Shown here piece after piece: positions 16,351 to 24,895 of a stretch of DNA of 27,976 bases. The position numbers and the translations under genes were made by a program. This DNA comes from Phocaeicola plebeius (GTDB lineage: Bacteria; Bacteroidota; Bacteroidia; Bacteroidales; Bacteroidaceae). Location: the NCBI GenBank assembly GCA_004558305.1, contig SFDG01000028.1, forward strand, positions 1 to 27,976, in the 5' to 3' direction. Every line of letters starts with the position of its first letter. Position 1 is the stretch's first letter. The notes below the pieces were generated by a model. The model was not told the DNA's origin. It saw only the letters and a list, made by a program, of their open reading frames with translations, and did no database searches.

Positions 16351-17031
16351 ATGAACCGTATCTCTATCCATTTGACCGGAATCCTGATGCTGCTGAGCAT
16401 CGGGATTTCCTGCGCCCAGACACTTCCCTTCCACCTTCCGGAAGGTGCCGGCAGTTTCCGGCTCGGAATCGTCAACGGCACTGAAAGCCGCTGGCTGGAC
16501 GAATGTCGGGTGAAGCAGCACCAACAGAACTTTACTATTACCGATGACCTTTGGAAAGGAGGTGAAGTACGACTCACCGTCCTTCCGCTCTCGGACACCC
16601 AAGGCTTCATCGTAGAAGCCAGCGGCAAGGGACTTCCCGATTCCCTGCAACTCTGCTGGGCATTCGGAGCCTGCGACGAGACCATACAGGCACCTCCTGC
16701 CGACAATGTCATCGCCCCTGCCGCTTGCGCAGACAATGTATTCAGCATCGAAGGCAATGCGTTCCTCGTCTACTATGGCAAGGTAATGGCCCTGCGCACC
16801 GTCATCGGCATCGCCCCGTTGTCCTCCGTCATCCGGCTGAGCGATGCCCACCGGCAGACCACTCCCCTTCAGCTATGGGAATCGGGCAAGAAGACGGACA
16901 GTCCGGTCATCTCCTCCTGCTGTCCCTGGGACACGGACGAGAAGCTCTACTTCTGTTTCTACCACCAGAACGAGCGGGCCGACTACAACTACTACCTGCT
17001 CCCGAACCTTTTTCAAAAAGAAGCGAAATGA
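16351..17031 (+). CDS. Short DUF4450-like secreted protein, function unknown
   Basis: A 226-residue protein. ATG 16351 gives the leader MNRISIHLTGILMLLSIG; an in-frame GTG at 16315 is possible but less likely. The body resembles, from memory, part of the DUF4450 region of much larger Bacteroidetes proteins. Shared patterns are GSFRLGIVNGTESRWL, LTVLPLSDTQGFIVEA, LQLCWAFGA, a PAACADNVFSIEGNAF block and VYYGK. The conserved block that precedes this in long DUF4450 proteins (RFNRALYGTN-like) is absent, and so is the helical domain that follows. It may be a stand-alone beta-domain that binds pectin, or a shortened gene under decay. The TGA overlaps the next start as ATGA, which implies translational coupling with the CBM9-like gene. 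No catalytic residues can be named. Confidence 0.6.
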   Translation: MNRISIHLTGILMLLSIGISCAQTLPFHLPEGAGSFRLGIVNGTESRWLDECRVKQHQQNFTITDDLWKGGEVRLTVLPLSDTQGFIVEASGKGLPDSLQLCWAFGACDETIQAPPADNVIAPAACADNVFSIEGNAFLVYYGKVMALRTVIGIAPLSSVIRLSDAHRQTTPLQLWESGKKTDSPVISSCCPWDTDEKLYFCFYHQNERADYNYYLLPNLFQKEAK

Positions 17032-17846
17032 GACGGCGGTTTCTTCTTCTTCTCCTCCCGCTGTTCCTGACGGCTGTCCCTGCCGCAGCACAACAGTATA
17101 AAGTCTATCCGTTTGCTGAAGGCGAGGAACCCGTTGTGGACGGAAAGGCCGACGACTGGAAGCGGGTGTCCGAAGACTATGTACTGACGGAAGCCGACTT
17201 ACGGGAAGATGAAAGCAAACATCTCCGTCCGGCCCCGGAAACCTTGCAAGTACGGGTGAAAGTGGGATGGAGTGCAGCCACACAGCGGCTCTATTTCCTG
17301 TACGAGGCGACCGATAACTACTGGAGGTTTACGGAGAACACGTTGAACACGGATATCTTCGAAGTGGTCGTAGACGGCGACTGCTCCGGCGGCCCGTTCA
17401 TCGACCGCTTCCATCCCACGGCTCCGACGGATGTCTGGCAGGCCTGGTTCAATTTCCACGGCTGCCATGCCCAAAACTACCACATTTTCACACCGCCACA
17501 CGGCAAAGACTGGTGTATGTTGTGGGGACCGCAAGTGTGGCTGAAACAACCTCCTTATGCCGACTATGCCTACGACTATCATTTCCAGGAAGGCGAAGGC
17601 GGTACACTGGTGCTGGAGTTTTACATCACTCCTTTCGACCACGCTGCAGCCGACGGTCCGCAATACTCCCGGCCTACCCTGCTGGAGGCCGGAAAAGACA
17701 TCGGCCTCAGCTGGGCGGTCATCGACTGGGATGCCTCTCCGACTGACAAGGACGGTTTCTGGAACCTGTCGGACGAACATACCATGTACGGCAATGCCTC
17801 CTACTTGCGAAAATTCAAACTAATGCCCATTTCTAAAACCGATTGA
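17028..17846 (+). CDS. CBM9-like carbohydrate-binding protein
   Basis: A 272-residue secreted protein. The start is the ATG that overlaps the previous stop (ATGA), followed at once by a leader MRRRFLLLLLPLFLTAVPAAAQ. The open frame extends upstream inside the previous gene but has no signal there. Family features are EPVVDGKADDWKRV near the N-terminus, LYFLYEATDNYWRF, TDIFEVVVDGD, WFNFHG and the late LSWAVIDWDASPTDKDGFWNLSDEH. This is the beta-sandwich pattern of CBM9/DOMON-like domains that bind sugars. No enzyme domain is attached, so it probably presents or holds a glycan in the periplasm or at the surface. It sits 3 bp before the GH28 gene in the same operon. The sugar it binds cannot be read from the sequence. 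Confidence 0.75.
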   Translation: MRRRFLLLLLPLFLTAVPAAAQQYKVYPFAEGEEPVVDGKADDWKRVSEDYVLTEADLREDESKHLRPAPETLQVRVKVGWSAATQRLYFLYEATDNYWRFTENTLNTDIFEVVVDGDCSGGPFIDRFHPTAPTDVWQAWFNFHGCHAQNYHIFTPPHGKDWCMLWGPQVWLKQPPYADYAYDYHFQEGEGGTLVLEFYITPFDHAAADGPQYSRPTLLEAGKDIGLSWAVIDWDASPTDKDGFWNLSDEHTMYGNASYLRKFKLMPISKTD

Positions 17847-17849
17847 ACC

Positions 17850-19259
17850 ATGAAGAAATATGTATTACTCCTCCTCTGTCTTTTTGCCTGGAGCGCGCAA
17901 GCAAAGATCTATGATGTGACCCGTTACGGAGCCACAGGCAACGGACACACCATCGACACTCCTGCCATCAACCAAGCTATTCTGGAAGCCGCCGCCCAAG
18001 GAGGCGGTACCGTGTATTTTCCTGCCGGAGACTATGCATGCTACTCCATCCGGCTGGCCAGCCATGTCCACCTCTACCTGGAACAGGGAGCCACCATCGT
18101 AGCGGCTTTCCCGACAGCCACTGACGGCTACGACGAAGCCGAACCGAACGAGCACGACCGCTATCAGGACTTCGGACACAGCCACTGGAAGAACTCCCTC
18201 ATCTGGGGCATCGGACTGGAAGACATCACCATCAGCGGACCCGGCATCATCTACGGGAAAGGGCTGACCCGAGAGGAAAGCCGCCTGAAAGGGGTGGGCA
18301 ACAAGGCCATCAGCTTGAAATGCTGCAAGAACATCACCCTGAAGGACTTCAAGCTGCTGCATTGCGGCCACTTCGGCCTGCTGGCCACCGGGGTGGACAA
18401 CCTGAGCCTCCAGAACCTGACCGTGGACACGAACCGCGACGGATTCGACATCGACTGTTGCAAGAATGTCCGCATCAGCCAGTGCAGCGTCAACTCCCCT
18501 TGGGACGATGCCATTGTCCTGAAGGCCTCCTATGGGTTAGGCGAATTCAAGGACACCGAGAACGTGACCATCTCCGACTGTTACGTGAGCGGTTATGACC
18601 AAGGAACCCTATACGACTGCACCTGGCAACGAGACGAACCGCAGGCTCCCGACCACGGCTACGTGACAGGGCGTATCAAGTTAGGCACCGAATCAAGCGG
18701 TGGTTTCAAGAACATCGCCATCACCAACTGCATCTTCGAGCGGTGCAGGGGACTGGCCCTGGAAACCGTGGACGGCGGCTGGCTGGAAGACATCGTCATC
18801 AGCAACATTACCATGCGCGACATTGTGAACTCCCCCATCTTCCTCCGCCTGGGTGCCCGGTTGCGGAGTCCGGAAGGCACACCGGTGGGCCGTATGCGGC
18901 GCATCCTCATCAGTCATGTCAATGTCTTCAACGCCGACTCCCGCTACTCGTCCATCATCAGCGGCATCCCCGGTGCCTGTATCGAAGATGTCACCTTGAG
19001 CGATATCCACATTTACCATCAGGGAGGATATACCCCAGCCGACTGTCCTGCTGTCGTTCCCGAACAAGAGAAGGTCTATCCCGAACCGTGGATGTTCGGC
19101 ACCATCCCTGCCAAAGGATTCTATGTCCGCCACGCACGGAACATCACGTTCGACAATGTCCACTTCCACTACCAGACAGCTGATGAACGGCCGCTGTTTG
19201 TCACCGAGGATGCGGAAGGCATCCTCCAACGAAACATTTCAGAACAAACTTACCATTAA
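17850..19259 (+). CDS. GH28-family glycosidase, divergent active site
   Basis: A 469-residue secreted right-handed beta-helix with signal peptide MKKYVLLLLCLFAWSAQA. The N-terminal YDVTRYGATGNGHTIDTPAINQ and GGGTVYFPAGDY blocks are standard for GH28. The catalytic Asp region is kept in part: NRDGFD 195-200 and SPWDD 216-220. The later signatures differ: where GHG-x-IGSE is expected there is GRIKLGTESSGG (274-285), and where RGLRIKT is expected there is RGLALETVDGG. So the His of GHG and the Arg/Lys of RIK appear to be replaced. Acting on RG-I backbone or a galacturonate-containing branch is likely from the neighbours, but the exact bond is open. It is the fourth gene of the operon, 18 bp before GH106. 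Confidence 0.85.
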   Translation: MKKYVLLLLCLFAWSAQAKIYDVTRYGATGNGHTIDTPAINQAILEAAAQGGGTVYFPAGDYACYSIRLASHVHLYLEQGATIVAAFPTATDGYDEAEPNEHDRYQDFGHSHWKNSLIWGIGLEDITISGPGIIYGKGLTREESRLKGVGNKAISLKCCKNITLKDFKLLHCGHFGLLATGVDNLSLQNLTVDTNRDGFDIDCCKNVRISQCSVNSPWDDAIVLKASYGLGEFKDTENVTISDCYVSGYDQGTLYDCTWQRDEPQAPDHGYVTGRIKLGTESSGGFKNIAITNCIFERCRGLALETVDGGWLEDIVISNITMRDIVNSPIFLRLGARLRSPEGTPVGRMRRILISHVNVFNADSRYSSIISGIPGACIEDVTLSDIHIYHQGGYTPADCPAVVPEQEKVYPEPWMFGTIPAKGFYVRHARNITFDNVHFHYQTADERPLFVTEDAEGILQRNISEQTYH

Positions 19260-19277
19260 CGATAGAAGAACAGACTC

Positions 19278-22040
19278 ATGAACAAACGATATTTGTGGCT
19301 CGCCCTCCTGCTGACAGGAAGCAGCCTGTATGCACAAGACTGGCCGACCGCCTCCCCCGAAGCACGCCCCGGTGCGCGCTGGTGGTGGCTTGGCAGTGCC
19401 GTCGACAAGGCCAACCTGACCGATAACCTCGACCGTTATGCCCAAGCCGGACTGGGGGCAGTGGAAATCACCCCCATCTATGGCGTACAAGGGAACGATG
19501 ACCATAACCTGCCGTTCCTCAGTGCACCCTGGATGGAGATGCTGCAGCACACCCAGACAGAAGGGAAACGCCTCGGACTGGAAATCGACATGAATACCGG
19601 TACCGGATGGCCCTTTGGCGGACCGAATGTCCCGCTGGAAGAAGCGGCCACGAAAGCCCTTTTCCGAGAATACGACATTACAGGAGGGAGCGTCATCGAC
19701 CTTCCCCTGGAAGTGGAAGACGAAAAACAGCGTCCCTTCGCCGTACTGAGCCGCGTGATGGCCTATCAGAACGGACGCTGTCGGGACCTGACGTCTCAGG
19801 TATGCGACGGGCAACTGCACTGGAAGGCACCTGCCGGCGACTGGCACCTCGTCGTGCTCCATGTCGGCAAAACGCTACAGAAAGTGAAACGCGCTGCCCC
19901 CGGAGGAGAAGGCTACGTGATGGACCACCTCAACCGGAATGCCGTCAAGCATTACCTGTCTGGATTCGACCAGGCCTTCCAGCAACATCAGACTGCCTAT
20001 CCGCATACCTTCTTCAACGATTCCTACGAAGTCTACCAGGCCGACTGGACCCCCGACTTTCTGGAAGAGTTCGCCCGCCGCAGGGGGTACCGGCTGGAAG
20101 AACATTTCCCGGAGTTCCTGCAGGAGCCACGCGATGAAAAGGCGGCACGCATCGTCAGCGACTACCGGGAAACCGTTTCCGACCTGTTGCTGGAACGTTT
20201 TACCCGCCAATGGACAACCTGGGCACACGGGCACGGCAGCCTTACCCGCAACCAGGCACACGGTTCTCCGGCGAATCTGATTGATGTATATGCTGCCGTA
20301 GACATTCCCGAATGCGAGGGCTTCGGACTGTCCCAATTCCACATCCAAGGATTGCGGCAGGACACTTTGCACACCCGCAAGAACGACTCCGACCTCTCCA
20401 TGCTGAAGTATGCTTCATCGGCTGCCCACATCTCCGGCAAGCCCTATACATCGTCCGAGACCTTCACCTGGCTGACCGAGCACTTCCGTACCTCGTTGTC
20501 GCAATGCAAACCCGACATGGACCTGATGTTCGTCTCCGGCATCAACCACATGTTCTTTCACGGCACGACCTACAGCCCTCGGGAAGCGGCATGGCCGGGA
20601 TGGAAGTTCTATGCCTCCATCGACATGTCGCCCACCAACAGCATCTGGCGCGATGCCCCGGCTTTCTTCCAATACATCACCCGCTGCCAGTCGTTCCTAC
20701 AGTTCGGACAACCCGACAATGACTTTCTGGTGTACCTCCCTGTCTACGACATGTGGGAAGAACAACCCGGCCGACTGTTACTGTTCAGCATTCACGATAT
20801 GGCCCGACGGGCTCCCAAGTTTATCCAGACCGTCAACACCATCAGCGACTGCGGCTACGACATGGACTACATTTCGGATGCCTTCGTTCAGACAACCCGC
20901 TGTCAGGACGGACAACTGGTGACAGCCGGCGGCACGGCCTACAAAGCGATGATTGTCCCCGGTGTACAACGGATGCCGACAGCCGTTCTGAAGCATCTGC
21001 TCCAACTGGCCCGACAAGGTGCCACCCTCATCTTTACCGAAAACTATCCTACGGATGTTCCAGGCTTCGGGCAACTGGAGAAACGGCGTACCGCCTTCCG
21101 CAACTGCCTACAGCAGCTCCCCACGGTAGATTTCCAGCAGACAACGGTCACGCCGTTCGGCAAAGGGACATTGATTTGCGGCACGGACTACCGCTCCACC
21201 TTGCAGCAGAGCGGCGTGGTTCCTGAACAAATGAAGACGGAGTCCGGACTGAAATGCATCCGCCGCAGCCATCCCCAAGGACACCATTATTTTATCTCTT
21301 CCCTGCAGGAAAAAGGAGTGGACGGATGGATGACCTTGGCAGTTCCGGCAGAAGCAGCCATGATTTTTGACCCGATGACCGGAGAAAAAGGAAAAGCCCG
21401 TTTGCGCCAGCAGGAGGGGAAAACACAGGTCTACCTGCAACTGCACTCCGGAGAGAGCGTAATCGTACAGACATTCCGTCAGCCATTGGCCACAACTGTT
21501 CCGAAGTGGGCTTATCTGCAGGAACAGCCTCTCAGCCTCAGCATCGACCATGGCTGGCAGCTGCATTTTACCGACTGCCAGCCGGCTATCGACGGCACCT
21601 TCGAAATAGACACTCCCCAGTCGTGGACCGAACTGGACATCCCGAATGCCACCACGACAATGGGTACTGGCCTGTACACGACGGAAATCACGCTTCCTGC
21701 CCTGGAAGCCGATGAATGGGTGCTCGACCTGGGAGATGTGCGCGAAAGTGCCCGTGTACGGATCAACGGCCAGGAGGTGGGTACCGCATGGGCCGTTCCT
21801 TTCCGACTGAAAGTAGGCCGTTACCTGCATCCCGGCACCAACCGCATCGAGATTGCCGTAACGAACCTGCCGGCCAACCGTATCGCGGACATGGACCGTA
21901 GAGGGGAGAAATGGCGTATCTTCAACGAAATCAACGTTGTGAATCTCCAGTACCAGACAACTCCTTACAACGACTGGTCTCCCGTTCCGTCCGGACTGAA
22001 CAGCACCGTGCGACTGATTCCCATGAAACGGCTCCGCTAA
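19278..22040 (+). CDS. GH106 alpha-L-rhamnosidase
   Basis: A 920-residue secreted protein with a signal peptide ending LYAQ (residue 20). GH106 enzymes remove terminal alpha-L-rhamnose by inversion, with calcium. The family start is clear: PGARWWWLGSAVDKANLTDN (31-50), then GLGAVEITPIYGV, and the GLEIDMNTGTGWPFGGP block at about 100-116. Further blocks are DSYEVYQADWTPDFLEEFARRRGY (about 248-271) and the long central barrel. The last 140 residues form a jelly-roll (WVLDLGDVRESARVRINGQEVG; FRLKVGRYLHPGTNRIEIAVTNL) that is common in this family. With lyase and GH105 acting first, rhamnose at new non-reducing ends would be its substrate. Last gene of the plus-strand operon. The catalytic Glu residues were not assigned here. 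Confidence 0.92.
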   Translation: MNKRYLWLALLLTGSSLYAQDWPTASPEARPGARWWWLGSAVDKANLTDNLDRYAQAGLGAVEITPIYGVQGNDDHNLPFLSAPWMEMLQHTQTEGKRLGLEIDMNTGTGWPFGGPNVPLEEAATKALFREYDITGGSVIDLPLEVEDEKQRPFAVLSRVMAYQNGRCRDLTSQVCDGQLHWKAPAGDWHLVVLHVGKTLQKVKRAAPGGEGYVMDHLNRNAVKHYLSGFDQAFQQHQTAYPHTFFNDSYEVYQADWTPDFLEEFARRRGYRLEEHFPEFLQEPRDEKAARIVSDYRETVSDLLLERFTRQWTTWAHGHGSLTRNQAHGSPANLIDVYAAVDIPECEGFGLSQFHIQGLRQDTLHTRKNDSDLSMLKYASSAAHISGKPYTSSETFTWLTEHFRTSLSQCKPDMDLMFVSGINHMFFHGTTYSPREAAWPGWKFYASIDMSPTNSIWRDAPAFFQYITRCQSFLQFGQPDNDFLVYLPVYDMWEEQPGRLLLFSIHDMARRAPKFIQTVNTISDCGYDMDYISDAFVQTTRCQDGQLVTAGGTAYKAMIVPGVQRMPTAVLKHLLQLARQGATLIFTENYPTDVPGFGQLEKRRTAFRNCLQQLPTVDFQQTTVTPFGKGTLICGTDYRSTLQQSGVVPEQMKTESGLKCIRRSHPQGHHYFISSLQEKGVDGWMTLAVPAEAAMIFDPMTGEKGKARLRQQEGKTQVYLQLHSGESVIVQTFRQPLATTVPKWAYLQEQPLSLSIDHGWQLHFTDCQPAIDGTFEIDTPQSWTELDIPNATTTMGTGLYTTEITLPALEADEWVLDLGDVRESARVRINGQEVGTAWAVPFRLKVGRYLHPGTNRIEIAVTNLPANRIADMDRRGEKWRIFNEINVVNLQYQTTPYNDWSPVPSGLNSTVRLIPMKRLR

Positions 22041-22083
22041 TCCCGACGGACAGATTCCTCGCAAAGAAGTGAGGGTGTGTCAA

Positions 22084-22149
22084 AAGTATCTAAAGATAAA
22101 TGGCAAAGTATCTTGAGATAAACGGACAAGTATGTTAAGATACTTGTCC
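22084..22149. repeat. Three imperfect 22-bp tandem repeats
   Basis: Units start at 22084, 22106 and 22128. Each begins AAGTAT, followed by a variable part ending in a purine-rich AGATA. Units 1 and 2 differ at only a few bases (AAGTATCTAAAGATAAATGG versus AAGTATCTTGAGATAAACGG). Unit 3 is altered so that it forms the right part of a perfect hairpin. They lie just after GAGGGTGTGTCAAAA (22071-22085), which resembles the end of some Bacteroides insertion sequences. Confidence 0.7.
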
Positions 22150-22150
22150 G
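22123..22150. terminator. Perfect 11-bp hairpin between convergent GH106 and GH36 genes
   Basis: CGGACAAGTAT and ATACTTGTCCG pair perfectly around a 6-base loop. It lies 83 bp after the GH106 stop and 136 bp beyond the GH36 stop. Both flanks are only moderately T-rich (CTCTTTCTGTT on plus, TTTATCT on minus), so it may be a weak bidirectional terminator or an mRNA 3' stabiliser. Confidence 0.5.
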
Positions 22151-22159
22151 CTCTTTCTG

Positions 22160-22285
22160 TTATTCCACCTTCACCTCGTCCACGAAGAACCAGGCGGGAT
22201 AGCCAACCCCGTAGTGCCAGGGAGGACACAGGCCGATGGACTTGACCTGCACACGCAGGTAATGTGAACGTGAGCCAGCCGCACG
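22160..22285 (-). pseudogene. Tail of a deleted glycoside hydrolase (discoidin-like end)
   Basis: Forty-one codons and a TAA on the minus strand, with no start codon. They read RAAGSRSHYLRVQVKSIG, then LCPPWHYGVGYPAWFFVDEV to the end. This is the style of the last strands of F5/8-type C (discoidin) domains at the C-terminus of secreted Bacteroidetes hydrolases such as GH2 or GH20, from memory. It follows directly, in the same frame, after the TAG of the GH36 gene, so a deletion seems to have fused the GH36 end to the tail of a former downstream gene. Confidence 0.6.
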
Positions 22286-24490
22286 CTATCGTCCTTCACC
22301 TAAAGCGGTCAATTCGATCACACGACTGCTCATGTGTGTGGAAGAGAAGGCGTTCAGTCCAACCTTCATCAGGTAGTCACCGCTATAGATCTTGCCTTCA
22401 GCTTCGAGCGTAGAAGCGGTGCCGGGCATCAGGTTGATTTCCTTCACCCGATACTGTCTGGCAGGATTCAGTCCCTGCAGCTTCACGTTGCGCAGGATTT
22501 CCTTGAAACGCGGATGCAGGTCGTAGGCGAAGAGTACTGCCTTCTGTTGGTCGGCCGATACATAGTTGAGTGCCATGTGGTTGGTTTCGTAAGGTGAGAC
22601 GAGGCGATATTGTGTGCCGTCCAGGATGACACCCTGCAGGCGTTTCCAGTTGGCGACAGCCGTCTGGCAGTAGGCGATTTCCTGTTCATTCAAGTCCTTC
22701 AGGCCAATATCGAAACCCAGCTTACACATGGAAGCCACATCGGTACGGAACTTCACCGACGACTGCTTGTTCCAGGAAGTGACATGGGCACACATGGCCT
22801 TGCTGGGGAAGAACTGGCTGAAGCCCCACTGGATGTAGCAGCGTTCGATGGGGTCGGTGTCGTCGGAACACCAGAACTCGGTGAAGTACTTCAAGGCTTC
22901 GTAGTCACAGCGGGCACCACCACCAGAGCACAGCATCATCGGCACGTTGGGATAGTTTTCCTTCACCCGCTTCAACACGTTATACACACCGCGCACATGG
23001 TCGATGTACAGCTGGCTCTGACGGTCCTTCAGGTACGGCGAATAGATGTTGGTAATGGGCGAGTTGCAGTCCCATTTGAAGAAAGCAATGCGGGAGTCGG
23101 TCTTCAGGATGGTCTCGACAACGCCATAGACATAGTCCTGTACGGCAGGGTTCGCCAGGTCGAGTACCAGCTGATTCCGATAGTAATAAGTATCACGGTT
23201 GGGCAAGGTGATGGCCCAGTCGGGATGCTTCTCGAAGAGTTCCGAGTTGGGGTTCACCATTTCCGGTTCAATCCAGATACCGAACTTAACACCGGCTGCA
23301 TCGGCAGCATCGCACAAGGCAGGAATGCCTTGCGGCAGTTTGGCATGATTCACGTCCCAGTCCCCCAGTCCGGCATGATCGTCCTTGCGTTCGTGGCTGC
23401 CGTCGGCAAACCATCCGTCGTCGAGCAGAAACATATCTACTCCCAGTTTCTTGGCTTCCTTCATCAGGTCGGCCAAGATCTGCTGGTTAAAGTCGAAAGC
23501 TGTGTTCTCCCAGTTGTTCAGCAAGGTCATGCGCGTGCCCTTGCCGTCCTTCAGGCTCCAGTTGCGTGCCCATTCCTGCAGGTTGCGGCTTCCTTGTGCA
23601 GCACCGTTATGGCTGAGCGTAAAGATGAACTCGGGGGTCGTGAACACCTGATGAGGAGCCAGCTGGTAGTTGGAAGCATACGGATTGATGCCGGGGATGA
23701 CGCGCAGATTGTTCACATTGTCGATTTCGAACGTGAAGCGGAAGTTGCCGGTCCATCCCAAAGTTCCCATCAGCACTTCTCCCTGCTGTTCCTGAACGGG
23801 CTGGCCGATGCCCACTTCGAAGAAGGGATGCGTATGCATGGCAGCTCTCGATCCCAGCTTGGTGTCGATGACCTTCTTTCCGAACTGCAGCTGCTGGCTC
23901 GACATCTGTGCCTCGCGTGCCCAGTCGGAGCTGAACTCGGTCAGGTAGTAGCGGTCGGCACCGAAGTACAGCATCGTCGAAGCGTATGCCGAGAGGGTGA
24001 CGGGTTTCTTCTCCTGGTGCGATATTTCGCTCCAGGTCTTCACTACGTTCTCCTGGGTGTAGGCCACGTAATGCAGTTTCACACTGACAGGGTACTGCTT
24101 GTCCTGCAAGAGAATGACGGTTTCTGTTCCTCCCTCGATGTTCTTCTGCTCGTGGCTGACATAATACAGATAGGTAGTGGGATTGCCGTCGTTGTGCAGC
24201 ATGGCAAGGGCCGGTTCGAAATAGTCTTCATTGCCCGAGCAGCTGTACACTTCCCATCCCCGGCGGGTCACTGCCCCGTCGGAAGCCGGATACACGTTCC
24301 AGGCAAAGTTCTGGAGGTCACTGCCGTTGGCCAGGCGTTCACCGAAGTACGTCTGATACAGCCGGCCGTTGTCTCCCACCTGCAGCAGCAGGTCGTTGGC
24401 CTGTGTGGCGATACGAATGACTGTCTTTTCTGCTTTCACCATCAAGATGCCCAGACAGCAAAGGGCGATGGATAACAATGTTCTTTTCAT
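22286..24490 (-). CDS. GH36 alpha-galactosidase
   Basis: A 734-residue secreted enzyme with a signal peptide ending about VKAE (residue 21). GH36 retaining alpha-galactosidases release terminal alpha-galactose. An N-terminal beta-supersandwich is followed by the barrel: NNWENTAFDFNQQ (about 325-337), LLDDGWF 355-361, GIWIEPEMVNP 404-414, FFKWDCN with the nucleophile Asp474, CSGGGARCD 521-529 and WCSDDTDPIER with the acid/base Asp543. All key residues are present, so it should be active. The gene is a single unit convergent with the GH106 operon. The C-terminus ends TALGEGR at a TAG beyond which 41 more codons of an unrelated tail stay in frame. Alpha-galactose is unusual in RG-I, so it may act on another polymer. 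Confidence 0.93.
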   Translation of the reverse strand: MKRTLLSIALCCLGILMVKAEKTVIRIATQANDLLLQVGDNGRLYQTYFGERLANGSDLQNFAWNVYPASDGAVTRRGWEVYSCSGNEDYFEPALAMLHNDGNPTTYLYYVSHEQKNIEGGTETVILLQDKQYPVSVKLHYVAYTQENVVKTWSEISHQEKKPVTLSAYASTMLYFGADRYYLTEFSSDWAREAQMSSQQLQFGKKVIDTKLGSRAAMHTHPFFEVGIGQPVQEQQGEVLMGTLGWTGNFRFTFEIDNVNNLRVIPGINPYASNYQLAPHQVFTTPEFIFTLSHNGAAQGSRNLQEWARNWSLKDGKGTRMTLLNNWENTAFDFNQQILADLMKEAKKLGVDMFLLDDGWFADGSHERKDDHAGLGDWDVNHAKLPQGIPALCDAADAAGVKFGIWIEPEMVNPNSELFEKHPDWAITLPNRDTYYYRNQLVLDLANPAVQDYVYGVVETILKTDSRIAFFKWDCNSPITNIYSPYLKDRQSQLYIDHVRGVYNVLKRVKENYPNVPMMLCSGGGARCDYEALKYFTEFWCSDDTDPIERCYIQWGFSQFFPSKAMCAHVTSWNKQSSVKFRTDVASMCKLGFDIGLKDLNEQEIAYCQTAVANWKRLQGVILDGTQYRLVSPYETNHMALNYVSADQQKAVLFAYDLHPRFKEILRNVKLQGLNPARQYRVKEINLMPGTASTLEAEGKIYSGDYLMKVGLNAFSSTHMSSRVIELTALGEGR

Positions 24491-24536
24491 AATTCGTTGA
24501 ATTGGTAAATGGTTAATGGTTCTTTGTAGGTAAATG

Positions 24537-24544
24537 TAAAGGTA
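24537..24544 (-). promoter_or_regulatory. Possible -7 element of the GH36 gene
   Basis: TACCTTTA on the minus strand differs from TAnnTTTG in the last base and would give a leader of about 40 nt. This is weak evidence; no better candidate is seen in 24491-24578. Confidence 0.25.
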
Positions 24545-24578
24545 CTGTTTTTTTGAGTTTCATTAGTCATCCGACAGT

Positions 24579-24851
24579 TCAGAACTTCAAGGAAGCACTG
24601 AATTCTACGGTAAACGGACGCAGGTAGTGACCGCTCATATACGTTCCGGCAAACTGTCCGGCATCCTGCTTGCTGATGAGTTCCGACCCATTGATGGTGC
24701 CGGTAGCACCGGTCTGGTTGAGGAAATTCACCACGGTACAGCCCAGGTCGAGGTACTTGTTTACCTTCCAGTTGATACCGCCGAAGGTTTCCCAGTGACC
24801 GTTGAAATAAAGGTAAACAGAATGTGATCTCCGTAAAGGAACGTTGCTTCC
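24579..24851 (-). pseudogene. C-terminal remnant of a TonB-dependent receptor
   Basis: Ninety codons plus TGA on the minus strand, open back to a TAG at 24852-24854, without a start. They read SVYLYFNGHWETFGGINW, a linker with VVNFLNQTG, and the ending LRPFTVEFSASLKF, which is the pattern of the last barrel strands of TonB-dependent receptors with a terminal Phe. The rest of the gene (normally about 700-1000 residues) is absent. The break lies within 50 bp of the promoter of the DUF6377-like gene, so it is a deletion scar rather than a short functional gene. It lies upstream of GH36 on the same strand, which suggests GH36 once belonged to an operon led by this receptor. Confidence 0.75.
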
Positions 24852-24895
24852 CTAAAAATAGGGCATCCTATTAGAACCACTTCAAAGAAAATATC

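Noticed and set aside
16725..17027. An upstream extension of the CBM9-like gene
   Set aside because: The extra 101 codons lie inside the DUF4450-like gene in another frame and read as noise. The ATG at 17028 is followed directly by a good signal peptide.
22286..22288. TAG as a read-through or recoded stop joining GH36 to the 41-codon tail
   Set aside because: The tail looks like the end of another hydrolase, not a GH36 domain, no recoding signal is visible, and GH36 is complete without it. A deletion fusion is simpler.
22610..24475. A 621-codon plus-strand open frame opposite GH36
   Set aside because: GH36 on the minus strand has every catalytic motif. The antisense product has no recognisable domain.
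24550..24556. T7 run as a terminator for the TonB-receptor remnant
   Set aside because: The T-run is on the plus strand while the remnant is on the minus strand, and no stem precedes it.
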